Made by a program: the position numbers and the translations under genes
The notes under the pieces: generated by a model
The model's input: the letters and a program-made list of their open reading frames with translations, nothing else
What the model was told of the DNA's origin: nothing
Database searches by the model: none
In this document: piece after piece, positions 1 to 8,310 of the stretch
Layout: each line of letters begins with the position of its first letter
Position numbering within the stretch: the first letter of the stretch is position 1
DNA from: Citromicrobium sp.
GTDB taxonomy: Bacteria > Pseudomonadota > Alphaproteobacteria > Sphingomonadales > Sphingomonadaceae
NCBI GenBank assembly: GCA_003248395.1
Contig: QFNA01000021.1
Coordinates: forward strand, 1-25,428
Reading direction: 5' to 3'
Length of the DNA stretch: 25,428 nucleotides

Positions 1-15
1 TAGTGGTCTTCGCGA

Positions 16-414
16 TCAGTAACCGCGATAGGGCCTCCGGTCGCGCCGGTCGTCGCGCCGCTCGCGGCGGAATTCGCGGCGTTCCTGGCGCACGTCGCGA
101 CGCAGCTCGCGCCGTTCCTGGCGGATGCCACGATTCAATTGGCGACGGCTGATGTCGCCCTGCCGGTAGTCGCGGCGCAGGTCGCGCACGTCCCCGCGAT
201 AGTCGCGGCGTTCTCCGCGCACTTCGCGGCGGAATTCGCGCCGGTCGCTCCGCCGGTCCTGGCGATAGTCGCGGCGGTTGTCGCGCCGGTCGCGCCAGTA
301 GTCGCGGCGATCGTCGCGCTGTTCCCAGCGGTCGTCGTTATCGTCGGCCATTGCCGGTGCCGCGGGGATGGCCAGCATGGCCATGGCGGCGGCGGTCAGG
401 GTAAGGAAACGCAT
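16..414 (-). CDS. Arg/Asp-rich secreted protein (hypothetical)
   Basis: The protein has 132 residues. The start at 414 is chosen because AAGGAG lies six bases upstream and the protein then opens with a clean Sec signal peptide (MRFLTLTAAAMAMLAIPAAPAMA, cleavage after AMA). The longer frame opening at 492 would bury this signal. The mature part is almost wholly Arg, Asp, Glu, Gln and Tyr in short imperfect repeats of the RRDYRQD / RRELRRDVRQ kind, with no Cys and no hydrophobic core. It should be a highly charged periplasmic protein, either disordered or a long helix. The same composition recurs in the lipoprotein at 20368-20964. Function is unknown; binding of a polyanion or envelope component is only a guess. 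Proteins of this kind are common in Sphingomonadales. Confidence 0.8.
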   Translation of the reverse strand: MRFLTLTAAAMAMLAIPAAPAMADDNDDRWEQRDDRRDYWRDRRDNRRDYRQDRRSDRREFRREVRGERRDYRGDVRDLRRDYRQGDISRRQLNRGIRQERRELRRDVRQERREFRRERRDDRRDRRPYRGY

Positions 415-704
415 CGTTCTCTCCTTCATATCCGTCCAATACCGCTGGAGTGTAGGCATGCGGGCTGAACTGCCCCGTGCCCCGCCGTTCATCGTCTCTG
501 CAGCGGCGCGCGGAGCACCACTCGCAAACCCGCCGGAAACCGTGCTTGTCGGGCAATTTCAGCCACTTGCTCCTCGACCTGCCAACGCGGCGCACCGCCC
601 GCCAGTCGCGACGAACCGCCACCCTGCGCCGCACCACTCGGCGCTTGCCACGCGCCGCGCTTCGCCCTAGTCCGCGCCCGACTGTCGCCGGAGCACGCCC
701 CCAT
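415..704. other. Intergenic gap without a convincing gene
   Basis: About 290 bases separate the divergent Arg-rich gene and the yqaA-like gene. Open frames cross it on both strands, but they are Arg-rich translations of GC-rich DNA with no recognisable domain or ribosome binding site. I see no tRNA, clear terminator or repeat. Promoters for both flanking genes should lie here, but none can be named with confidence. Confidence 0.5.
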
Positions 705-1278
705 ATGATCATGAGACCCCTGCGCGGGCTGTACGACTGGACGATGGACAAGGCCGCGCATCCGCAGGCCGTGTGGTGGCTCGCCTTTTTCTGCTTCATC
801 GAACGCGGCGGTCGCCACGCTTGCCTCGGTGGCGGGTGCGCTGCTCGGCTATGCCATCGGCTGGGGCCTTTACGACAGCGTCGGTGTCTGGCTGATCGGC
901 GCGCTCGGGCTGACCGAGGCTTTCCCCGTCGCCGCCTGCCATTTGCGCGAATACGACTTCGAGGCGATCCTGATCGCGGGCGCGACGCCGGTGCCGTTCA
1001 AGCTGCTGACGATCACCGCCGGTTTCGTCGGCATGAACCTCGTCACATTCGTGCTGTCGAGCCTGTTCGCCCGCGCGCTGATCTTCATGACCGTCGGCAT
1101 CCTCTTCCGCGTGTTCGGCGCGCCGATCAAGCGCGTGATCGACGAATATCTCGGTACGGTAACGACGCTGTTCGTGGTGCTAGTGGTCGGCGGCGTCCTC
1201 GTCCTGACCCAGCTCGGCGGCAGCGACGATGCGGACGGCGGCCCCTGCGCCAACGCCACGCTGGAACCGCGCGGCTAG
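705..1278 (+). pseudogene. YqaA/DedA-like (SNARE-associated) membrane protein, internally deleted and frameshifted
   Basis: The frame opening at 705 gives an N-terminus typical of the YqaA family (LYDWTMDKAAHPQAVWWL, then CFIE). At about 800 the homology jumps to another frame, which reads NAAVATLASVAGALLGYAIG and runs to the TAG at 1278. The second part keeps the TPVPFKLLTI motif and the C-terminal membrane helices. Missing between them are roughly 25 residues, including the first re-entrant FPxPPD-type motif that normally follows FIE. The two pieces sum to about 191 codons, shorter than usual family members. Because residues are lost as well as the frame, programmed frameshifting cannot restore the protein. 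The gene is either decayed or misassembled here. Intact YqaA-like proteins are multi-pass inner-membrane proteins of uncertain transport or lipid-scrambling function. Confidence 0.8.
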
Positions 1279-1279
1279 G

Positions 1280-1306
1280 AGGCGGGGCAGGGCCGAAGCG
1301 CCGCCT
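1280..1306. terminator. Possible hairpin between convergent genes
   Basis: AGGCGG at 1280-1285 pairs with CCGCCT at 1301-1306 between the convergent yqaA-like gene and the lipoprotein gene. There is no T-run on either side, so at best it is a weak bidirectional terminator. Confidence 0.3.
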
Positions 1307-1872
1307 CAGCGGCTGCTTTCGACCATCACCAGGCTTTCCTGCACCTGCTCGGCGACCGCCTCGTCGATTTCGGGTGCAGACAGCGCAAGGGCGATCGACT
1401 GGCGGCTATCCGCGTCGGACGCGACGATCCACATGCCTTCGAAAACGCCGCGCGTCTCCTCGGTCCCGTAGCGGAAATCCAGCCGCACCGCGCTGGTCGC
1501 CCCTGGCACCGAAATATCGGTGGTGTCCTCCACGCGGAAACCGGGGGTGCTGGTCTGCGTATCGCCGATCAGCGTCATCAGGCCGACGCGCGCGGTGCCG
1601 AAGTTGCCGAAGCTTCCCGCCAGCGCCAACGTCGGCGCACCTTCGCTCGCATCTGCTGCATAGCGCGAGCTGAACACGCCGCTGCGCGCGTCCTGCGCTT
1701 GCCAACCCTCGGGCACCGTGACCTGTAACCGGCCATCGACCACTTCCTCGCCGGCCGCGCGAATGTCGCACGCCGACACGGTCAGCGCCATCGCCGCTGC
1801 AGCCGCTGCACTCATCCATCCCTGCCAGGACTCCCGCATCATATCCGCCTGTCTTTCCAATCGTTTGACCAT
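1306..1872 (-). CDS. Putative lipoprotein, unknown function
   Basis: The protein has 188 residues from the ATG at 1872, which has GGAG eight bases upstream. The double ATG at 1842/1839 would give a more ordinary lipoprotein signal (MMRESWQGWM then an Ala-rich core) with weaker spacing, so the start is uncertain. The lipobox is LTVSAC. The mature domain begins with a beta-strand pattern (GRLQVTVPEGW) and has no motif I recognise; its layout loosely recalls PsbP/DUF1795-like lipoproteins. It is the last gene of the minus-strand run with the 1957-2427 lipoprotein and the VIT/vWA protein, 84 bases after the former. It may act with them in the envelope, but that is inferred from position only. Confidence 0.75.
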   Translation of the reverse strand: MVKRLERQADMMRESWQGWMSAAAAAAMALTVSACDIRAAGEEVVDGRLQVTVPEGWQAQDARSGVFSSRYAADASEGAPTLALAGSFGNFGTARVGLMTLIGDTQTSTPGFRVEDTTDISVPGATSAVRLDFRYGTEETRGVFEGMWIVASDADSRQSIALALSAPEIDEAVAEQVQESLVMVESSR

Positions 1873-1956
1873 TGTTCAGGCTCCAGAGCGCGGGTCCTTG
1901 CGTCCTGGCGAGCATCATGCGGCAAACCGTGGCCGGCAGAAGGCACGCCACACGGC

Positions 1957-2427
1957 TCAGGAGATGACCGAGACCCCGGTCGGCCGGGCCACCCATTTTT
2001 CGCCGACCTTGCGCAGCACGAACTGCTGGCCCTTCGCGCCCAGATTGCCGAAGGTTGCATGGCCCCAGAATGTCATCTCTCCTGTTGCCGAAACCGCCTC
2101 CACCTCGACCGTATAGATCATCGCCTTCGCCCCGCTCGCGATGACGAAGGGATAGACGTCGAAACCGCATTGCGAGCCGGGCAGGATCGGCAGATCGGTC
2201 AACCTCGCGAACGCACGCAGGGCCGATGCGGGCGGGTCGTTCAGCTTCTCTCCGGGCGCGAGGCTTGCCGACAGGCACACCGCCTCGCGGTCGTCCAACG
2301 GGGGCTCCTGCATGAGGGCTGCGGCGAGCATCGCGTCGAGCGCGGCGTCGGTCGGCACGCGCTCGCCTTCTGCCGGCGCGCAGGCGGCAAGCAGCGCACC
2401 TGTCACCATCACCGCCACGCAGCGCAT
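1957..2427 (-). CDS. Small putative lipoprotein
   Basis: The protein has 156 residues. The signal peptide is short (MRCVAVMVTGALLAAC) with lipobox LLAAC, so Cys16 would be lipidated. The start ATG lies five bases after the stop of the upstream VIT/vWA gene, with GGGAG inside that gene's end, so the two are very likely co-transcribed and perhaps coupled. The mature region contains CGFDVYPFVIASGAKAMIYTVEVEA, split here by residues 87-111, and ends in a beta-rich segment (WGHATFGNLGAKGQQFVL). I recognise no family. Three cysteines lie beyond the signal if the lipidated one is counted. Confidence 0.75.
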   Translation of the reverse strand: MRCVAVMVTGALLAACAPAEGERVPTDAALDAMLAAALMQEPPLDDREAVCLSASLAPGEKLNDPPASALRAFARLTDLPILPGSQCGFDVYPFVIASGAKAMIYTVEVEAVSATGEMTFWGHATFGNLGAKGQQFVLRKVGEKWVARPTGVSVIS

Positions 2428-2431
2428 TACC

Positions 2432-5249
2432 TCAGTCTCCCGTGCCGAACCGTCCGATCAGCTTGCGCCCCTCGGCATCGGGTTCCATTTCCACGTCGAT
2501 CACCTCCTCGCTCGGGGTGGCGGTGCCGAAATCACGGATCATCCGCACGGTCACGGTGGAGGGGCCATTGGGATTGCGGCGGTCGGCGGCAAAGGTGTTC
2601 ACTTCGACCTGGTAACTCCCGTCTTTGGCCTTGCGGATCTGGTATTCCTCCGGCCCGAAGCCGCCGGTTACGTCATGTGTGTAGCGCCCGCCGCGGCGCG
2701 AGAGGCGGTGATTGTATCCCACCTCCTCGCCGCCCGGTTCGACCACCCACAGGTCGAGATCGGTGCGCGGCGTATTCCATACCGTCGTCACGCGAATATC
2801 GACCGGCATGGCGGCGATAAATGTGCGATCCAGCCGGACATCTTCGGCATTGGCGCCGCCCAGTTCGGCAATCAGCCCGTTGGCTTCGGCGAGTGCAATC
2901 TCGCCCACCTGGTGATAGTCACCGGGCCAGCGTTTCATGGCCACTTGCGCCATGATGTGCTGTGCCTGCACCAGATCTTCGCGCCGGTTTTCAGCGCGCC
3001 CACGCTGCGCCAGCGCCAGCGCCAGTTGCATGCGCGGATGCGGGCGTTCGGCCTCGCGGTCCACCAGCAGTTCGAGCAGCGCGATTGCCCGGTCGTGTGC
3101 GCCATAGCGCACCAGTCTCTGGGCCACGATTTCCAGCGTCTGGTTGTCACGCGTGGGCAAGTCGAGCGCGGCTTCGGCGGCGCGGCGCGCCTCTTCCACG
3201 CGACCCGCGCGGAAATGCCAGTCGGCCAGATCGAGGTAGAACAGGGGGATCGCGCCATGCTCGGCCTCGGTCTCCCGCACCGCATCGATCCAGCGATCGT
3301 CCGCGTCGATCCATTGCCGGATATAGGGGCGATCCGCCGCCCATTCTCCGCCAACGACCTCGATCGTGCCTTGCGGCGTGGCCGCGGCGTCGGTCATTTC
3401 CTCGGCCGGTGCAGTGGCATCGGCGCTCAGAGCTGTGCCCGTCACCACCACCGCATTGGCGGCATCTGCCGCACTCGTCGCGGTTTCTGCGACATCGTAT
3501 GTCGCCACCTGTTCGGTTCTCGCCGGTGCGTTGGCAGGGGGTGGCGGCGGTGGAGGCGGCGGCGGAGGTGCGTTCATGACGTTCGCTTCCTCGGCCGTCG
3601 CCGCGGCTTCGGCAGCATCGTCGCCATTGTCCGTCGCGCCAGCCATTTGCCCGGTCGCCCACCATGTCTTGCGTGCGGCCCACAGAGCGGCAAGCTGTTC
3701 GTAATGCGCCTTGTCGAGCTGTGCCTCTCTCTCGGCAAGGTCGGCGCCGATCCGGTCATATTCCGCGCGCAGGGGCTTGGGATAGCTGGCAGGCGGCACG
3801 AAGCCGCTCTCGGCATAATCCTCCGGCGTTTCCAGCACGATGAAGCTGATCCCCGGCACGGCCACGGACCAGCGGCGGGCCGCCGCCGCCAGCTCTTCCA
3901 CGCTCATCGCATCGCGCGTGGTGGCCAGGTGCTGCTGCGCCCATAGCGCGCCCGGCGCGGCGAATGCCGGAACGCGGACTGGGCTTGCCGCCTGCTCATG
4001 CCCGTCGACCAGCAGCGAATTGGCCCCGTCGGGCATCGGGCCCACCAAATGGAACCATCCTGCCGGTGCGGGCAGGGCGCGGGTTTCGACGGGCGTGCCA
4101 TCGGGCGCCGCGATCCGCACCAGATTGGTATATTCGTCGGTCAGTGCCAGCGCGCGCGCATCGTCCACCGTGCCCAGATCAATCGCGGTCCCGCCTCCGG
4201 CGCGGGCCTGCGCTTCCAGCCAGCCCATGTCGCGCTCGGGCCCGCTCGACACGGTGGCAAGGCGGCAGCCTTCGCCGCTGGTCAGCGCGGTTCGCGTGTC
4301 GATGCTCGCGCGCCCGTCGGTAAACAGCAGGCACAGCCCACCGCTGCGCGCAGCGATGATATCGGCCAGCCCGGCGTAGCTGGTGCCCCCGGCATAGCGC
4401 ACGGCGCCCAGCGTCGTGGCCAGCCCGCTCACCGGCACTTGCGTAGTCTCCATTGCGCTGCTGTCGAACTGCACCAGCTCGACCTCGTCCACGCGCATCT
4501 GTTCGGCGACTGCCGCCGCCAGCGCGGCTTCGCGTGCGTGCTCGTCATCCAGCCGCGATACCGATCGGTCCCACAGCACGGTCAGGCGTGATGGCCGCAC
4601 CACCGGGCGGGGCGCGATCATGCCGGAAATTTCGAAGAACCGCCCTTCGCCCGGATGCTCGCTCAGCAGCGGCGTCTGGCTCTCGTCCAGCGCCTGTTCG
4701 AATGCGATCTCCCCATCGATCCGCCCGCTGCCCCGCGCGGCGAAGCCTTCGGGATATTCGCTCCATTCCAGCCCGCCGCTGTCCGGCTCCGCCCCGTGCA
4801 CCCGCACCCAATATTCGCCCACCTGGCCGGTATCCAGCCGCAGGGTATAGCGGCCCGCCGCGTCCAGCGGGGTGGCAAAACGGATGCGAATGGTTCGGCC
4901 CTGGCCGGGAAAGATCGGATAGACGCGCGTTTCGAACCGGTCGGAAAAATCCACTTCGCCCAGGCCCGGATCGATCCGCTGCACCACGCGCCGTTCGAAC
5001 GCCTCGCGCGCCCGGTCGCGCGGCTGCAGCACGCCGTCGATCATGTCTTCGCCCACATCCAGCGCATAGCCCGTCATCACGCTGCCGCGCGGCAGGTCGA
5101 TGGCAAACTCGCCTTCCAGCGTCTGCTCCCACCACGCCGTCGACATTGGCCGTCAGCCGGGGCGAGTTCGCGTCCTGCGCCGCCACCGGGAAGGGCGAAC
5201 ACAGCCCGAGTATCCCCGCCAGCGCTGTCTTGAGTGCCGCAATCCGCAT
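2432..5249 (-). pseudogene. VIT / von Willebrand A / DUF2135 exported protein, disrupted near the N-terminus
   Basis: The ATG at 5249 follows GGGGGAG and starts a clean signal peptide (MRIAALKTALAGIL... VAAQ). After about 32 codons (NSPRLTANVDG, near 5140) homology moves to another frame, which continues to 2434 for about 900 residues. At the junction the first strands of the VIT domain appear to be missing. After it come LEGEFAIDLPRGS and GYALDVG (VIT), FPGQGRTIRIRF, a vWA domain starting at WDRSVSR, where the DxSxS metal-binding motif is kept, a stretch of about 12 prolines near 3536-3576, TPR-like helices, and a C-terminal DUF2135-type domain (TDLDLWVVEPGGEEVGYNHR). The protein would be exported and probably take part in metal-dependent adhesion or assembly. 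As written it lacks a signal-bearing intact frame. It heads an operon with the two lipoprotein genes. Confidence 0.8.
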
Positions 5250-5337
5250 GTTCGCTCCCCCTGCCCCAATGTCACAGCATATCCTAACCGGTCGCTTTCC
5301 ACCCTACAATCAAAAGCTTCAGTCCCCCGCCGCGCAT

Positions 5338-5393
5338 ACAAAAAACCCGCCGCCCGCAACTCGCCTTGGGGGCAAGGTCGCGTGCGGCGGGTT
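5338..5393 (-). terminator. Rho-independent terminator of the PRC-barrel operon
   Basis: Read on the minus strand, AACCCGCCGC (5393-5384) pairs perfectly with GCGGCGGGTT (5353-5344). A second inner stem is formed by the CCTTG/CAAGG pair, and a run of six Ts follows at 5345-5340. It lies 36 bases after the stop of the PRC-barrel gene and isolates it from the VIT gene. Confidence 0.88.
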
Positions 5394-5428
5394 CGCTTGT
5401 GCCGGAGCCCGCTGCAGGCTCCGGTCGC

Positions 5429-5758
5429 TCACATCACGCGTGAACGTGGGTAACGGGTGTAGTAGGTTTCGGTCACTTCGCCGGTAATTCCGTGATCGCG
5501 CGCATAGGTCTCGGCGGCCTCGCCATAGACCACGCGGTCGTCATGGATTTCCAGCGGTTCGACGGCGGCAATCCGCCCGTCGTCGAGCCGGATGGCGGCA
5601 ACGCGCTTCTGCTCCTTGTCGATCAGCAGATCGTCGATCGTGCCGTATTGCGTGCCTGTGGGCGACACCAGCGGGCGACCGCGAATGTCCTGATCCTTGT
5701 GGACCAGCTTGTAATCGTCGGTCGCGTCGAGCTCTTCGAATCGTTTGTCGTGTTTCAT
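5429..5758 (-). CDS. PRC-barrel domain protein
   Basis: The protein has 109 residues and is soluble with no signal peptide. The centre reads GRPLVSPTGTQYGTIDDLLIDKEQKRVAAIRLDDGRIAAVEP (residues 27-68; cut here as two parts: GRPLVSPTGTQYGTIDD and LLIDKEQKRVAAIRLDD), the classic PRC-barrel pattern of a short beta-barrel. PRC-barrel proteins in alphaproteobacteria are often stress-induced cytoplasmic or photosynthesis-related proteins. It lies 24 bases downstream of the membrane-anchored protein at 5783-6313, probably in one transcript starting at the EcfG-type promoter at 6361-6385 and ending at the terminator at 5338-5393. Its partner or ligand is unknown. Confidence 0.88.
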   Translation of the reverse strand: MKHDKRFEELDATDDYKLVHKDQDIRGRPLVSPTGTQYGTIDDLLIDKEQKRVAAIRLDDGRIAAVEPLEIHDDRVVYGEAAETYARDHGITGEVTETYYTRYPRSRVM

Positions 5759-5782
5759 CGGTCGTTCCTTTCGACGCGCGGC

Positions 5783-6313
5783 TCAGCCGTCGCTCATGTC
5801 GATTTCGGTTGCATGGATATAGCGTTCGGTGCCTGCGGGCAGCGTCGCGGTGATGCCGTCGGGCAGCGGATCGCTCGCGCTACGGACCACACCGTCGATG
5901 TCGACCATCGACCCGGCATTGATGTCGAGCTGGCCTTCGGGCGGACGATTGGGCGTCGGCACTTCGTTGAACAGCACCGTCATCGGCTCGCCATTGACGT
6001 CCACGGTAAAGGCCATGTCGCCCGTCGCTTCGATCACGCGTGCCCCGTCGAGGTCGACGGTCTCGCCCACGGCATAGGCGCCCGCTGCTGCGGCTCCGGC
6101 CATCGCGGCATCGTCGCCATCGACCATCGACGCATTGGGATCGAGCGCCGGATCGGCGTCCGCATTCATTGCTGGCACGTCCTCGTCGACGACATCGGCA
6201 TCGTCGTCATTGCCCGCGACCAGCCACCAGATAAGCAGCGCCGCGATGATTGCCGCCAGCAGCAGCCACAGCCACCCCATGCCGGACTTCTTCTCGATAG
6301 GAATTTCGGCCAT
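5783..6313 (-). CDS. Membrane-anchored acidic protein, PRC-barrel operon partner
   Basis: The protein has 176 residues. Residues 1-11 are cytoplasmic (MAEIPIEKKSG), one strong membrane helix spans about 13-33 (WLWLLLAAIIAALLIWWLVAG), then comes an Asp/Ala-rich linker of about 40 residues, then a beta-rich C-terminal domain of about 90 residues (AYAVGETVDLDGARV, FTVDVNGEPMTVLF). The second half alternates strands and tight turns like a small barrel, and it may be distantly related to the PRC-barrel partner. The domain probably faces the periplasm. AGGAGAG precedes the start. I recognise no named family. It is first in a two-gene operon with a candidate EcfG promoter. Confidence 0.8.
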   Translation of the reverse strand: MAEIPIEKKSGMGWLWLLLAAIIAALLIWWLVAGNDDDADVVDEDVPAMNADADPALDPNASMVDGDDAAMAGAAAAGAYAVGETVDLDGARVIEATGDMAFTVDVNGEPMTVLFNEVPTPNRPPEGQLDINAGSMVDIDGVVRSASDPLPDGITATLPAGTERYIHATEIDMSDG

Positions 6314-6360
6314 CGCACTCTCTCCTGAATATTCGCTGCAAGCGTCTGCAGTGTGCCGTT

Positions 6361-6385
6361 AACAAAGCGCGGCGAGGGGTGTTCC
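6361..6385 (-). promoter_or_regulatory. Candidate EcfG general-stress promoter for the PRC-barrel operon
   Basis: On the minus strand GGAAC (6385-6381) is followed after 16 bases by TGTT (6364-6361), one base off the alphaproteobacterial EcfG consensus GGAAC-N16/17-CGTT. It lies about 48 bases before the start codon at 6313. Confidence 0.55.
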
Positions 6386-6475
6386 GCAAAAGATTCGGTT
6401 TTTCAAAGAGATGAATCCGGCGGATTTGCGCTGGAATCCGGGACCAGCGCGGCACGCGGCGCTCCGCGTCTGTCC

Positions 6476-6501
6476 GGAACGCGGCGTGGTTCCCGCGCGT
6501 C
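6476..6501 (+). promoter_or_regulatory. Candidate EcfG general-stress promoter for the SDR gene
   Basis: GGAAC (6476-6480) is followed after 17 bases by CGTC (6498-6501), about 50 bases before the SDR start. CGTC differs from CGTT by one base; the same CGTC variant recurs at the hydrolase and osmC promoters in this window. Confidence 0.45.
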
Positions 6502-6550
6502 CTTCAGGAGAACGTCCTTCCAATCTTCACGCAAACCCCGGAGCCTGACC

Positions 6551-7315
6551 GTGAACGCCAGCTATGATTTTTCTGAAAGAACCGCATTCATCACCGGCGC
6601 CGGATCCGGTCTCGGTCGCGCCACGGCGCTTGCCTTCGCCGACGCCGGGGCAAATGTCGCGCTCGTGGGGATCGATACGGGTCCGCTCGAGGCAGTCGCG
6701 CACGAGGTCGAACAGCGCGGCGCAGGGGCGATCGCCATCGGCTGCGACGTCGCGGACGAGGGGCAGGTCGCTGCGGCGGTCAGCCGCTGTGTCGAGGCAT
6801 TCGGCAGGCTCGATTTCGCCTTCAACAATGCCGGTGTCGAACCCACCGGCCTCGCTCTCGCCGACATCCCCGCCGACACCTGGCAGCGCAACCTGTCGAT
6901 CAATCTGTCGGGCGTCTTCTATTGCATGAAGCACCAGATTCCAGAGATGCTGAAGTGCGGCGGCGGCTCGGTCGTCAACACGTCCTCGGGTGCGGGCGTT
7001 CGCGGCTTTCCCGGCCACGCGATCTATTGCGCATCTAAGTTCGGCGTGATCGGCCTGTCGAAATCCGCCGCGCTCGATTACGCGGCGCAGGGAGTGCGCG
7101 TGAACGTCGTCTGCCCCGGCATCATCCAGACGGAGATGATCGACCGCGTTGCTGCAGCACGCGAAGGCGGGATGGACGGGATGATTGCCGAGGAACCCAT
7201 CGGCCGCCTCGGCAAGCCCGAAGAAATAGCCGGTACGGTTCTCTGGCTCTGCTCCGAGGCTGCCGGTTTCACGCTCGGGGCGACTATCGTCGCCGATGGC
7301 GGCCAGACCGTCTGA
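6551..7315 (+). CDS. SDR family NAD(P)-dependent oxidoreductase
   Basis: The protein has 254 residues, the usual length of a classical short-chain dehydrogenase. The GTG at 6551 (VNASYDFSERTAFITGAG) is chosen because the Rossmann strand then begins at the normal distance; GGAG lies about eight bases upstream. Visible motifs in order are the cofactor-binding TGAGSGLG, an aspartate after the second strand (GIDTGPL), CDVAD, NNAG, the catalytic NTSS serine and YCASK tyrosine/lysine pair, and the PG motif (VCPGIIQTEM). The end (GATIVADGGQTV) is also typical. The substrate cannot be told from sequence. It is monocistronic, divergent from the PRC-barrel operon and convergent with the hydrolase gene. 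Confidence 0.92.
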   Translation: MNASYDFSERTAFITGAGSGLGRATALAFADAGANVALVGIDTGPLEAVAHEVEQRGAGAIAIGCDVADEGQVAAAVSRCVEAFGRLDFAFNNAGVEPTGLALADIPADTWQRNLSINLSGVFYCMKHQIPEMLKCGGGSVVNTSSGAGVRGFPGHAIYCASKFGVIGLSKSAALDYAAQGVRVNVVCPGIIQTEMIDRVAAAREGGMDGMIAEEPIGRLGKPEEIAGTVLWLCSEAAGFTLGATIVADGGQTV

Positions 7316-7395
7316 TCGCTCGCCCCTTTCCGCCTGGCCTTTACTTCACTGTCCTCCCGTCGCGCCGCTCTGCCCGGCAGCGCCTCGGTCCGCGC

Positions 7396-8128
7396 CTACT
7401 TGCGGATAAAGGCCAGCAGGTCCTTGTTGATCACGTCCGCATTCTCGGTGTGCATCCCGTGCGAGAAGCCTTCGTAGATCTTCAGCTCGCTGTTCGCGAT
7501 CAGCTTGTCCTGTTTCAGCGCCGCGGCCTTGTGAGGCACGACCTGGTCGTCATCGCCCTGCATCACCAGCACCGGCACGGTGATCGCTTTCAGGTCCTCG
7601 GTCTGGTCGGTTTCGGAAAAGGCGGCAATGCCTTCGTAATGCGCCTGCGCGCTGCCCATCATGCCTTGTCGCCACCAGTTGTCGATGTTCCCGTCGGATG
7701 CCTCCGCCGGTGCCTTCGGGATTGTCGGGTGTCTTCAGCATCAGCGGCGGGACCGAGCTGATCAGCACCGCCTTGGCCACGCGGCCCTGCGGCTGGCCAT
7801 GCTTGGCGAGGTAGCGGGCAACCTGCCCCCCGCCGGTCGAATGGCCGATATGGATGGCGTCTTTCAGGTCCAGATGTTCGCACACGGCCGATACGTCGGA
7901 TGCGTAATGGTCCATGTCGTGGCCCTCGCTCACCTGTGCACTGCGGCCGTGCCCGCGCCGGTCGCTGGCGATCACCCGGTACCCTTCGTTCAGGAAGAAC
8001 AGCATCTGCGCGTCCCAGTCGTCCGCGCTCAGCGGCCAGCCGTGGTGGAACACCAGCGGCTGCGCATCCTTCGGGCCCCAGTCCTTGTAATAGATCTCGA
8101 TTCCGTCGTCGGTGGTGACAAAGGGCAT
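7396..8128 (-). pseudogene. Alpha/beta hydrolase (non-heme chloroperoxidase/arylesterase-like), internally deleted and frameshifted
   Basis: The ATG at 8128 starts MPFVTTDDGIEIYYKDWG. Then come HHGWPLSADDW (oxyanion region), SDRRGHGRS, the nucleophile elbow GHSTGGG (Ser97) and VPPLMLKTPDNPEG. Near 7700 homology jumps to another frame, which reads NIDNWWRQGMMGSA and runs to TAG at 7396, carrying the acid region (MQGDDDQVVP) and catalytic histidine region (GFSHGMH). Relatives carry about 35-40 more residues between NPEG and NIDNWW, the cap-domain segment around VFDGIR. Length and frame are therefore both lost. The catalytic triad would be complete in the intact enzyme. It has its own candidate EcfG promoter at 8185-8210. 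Confidence 0.82.
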
Positions 8129-8184
8129 TGTCGCAACTCTCTTTCTCTTGGCAAGGCCCGCACGACGCGCGCCCTTGCCAGACA

Positions 8185-8210
8185 GACGATGCAGCGCACC
8201 CGCCGGTTCC
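8185..8210 (-). promoter_or_regulatory. Candidate EcfG general-stress promoter for the hydrolase
   Basis: On the minus strand GGAAC (8210-8206) is followed after 17 bases by CGTC (8188-8185), about 57 bases before the start codon at 8128. It matches the EcfG consensus except for the last base. Confidence 0.5.
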
Positions 8211-8310
8211 GGGAGGCTGATGCCTGCTCCCCACCCATGCCCGAATTGCCAATCCCGCCGCCAGGCGATAGGCACGCGCGCCGTCAACAGCGGTCAGGAA
8301 GACAGACGGT

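Noticed and set aside
139..468. Plus-strand Ala/Val-rich frame opposite the Arg-rich gene
   Set aside because: It arises mechanically from the complement of Arg/Asp repeat codons.
3536..3576. GGCGGTGG-type tract as a possible quadruplex or slippage element
   Set aside because: It is fully explained by proline codons of the VIT/vWA protein; any slippage role is unsupported.
2312..3946. 544-codon plus-strand open frame opposite the VIT/vWA gene
   Set aside because: It is antisense to a gene with recognisable domains, its composition is that of a reverse-complement shadow (Arg/His/Gly-rich), and it has no ribosome binding site or domain.
6353..6550. Sixty-six-codon N-terminal extension of the SDR
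   Set aside because: It covers the promoter region and precedes the Rossmann fold by far too much; no domain is present.
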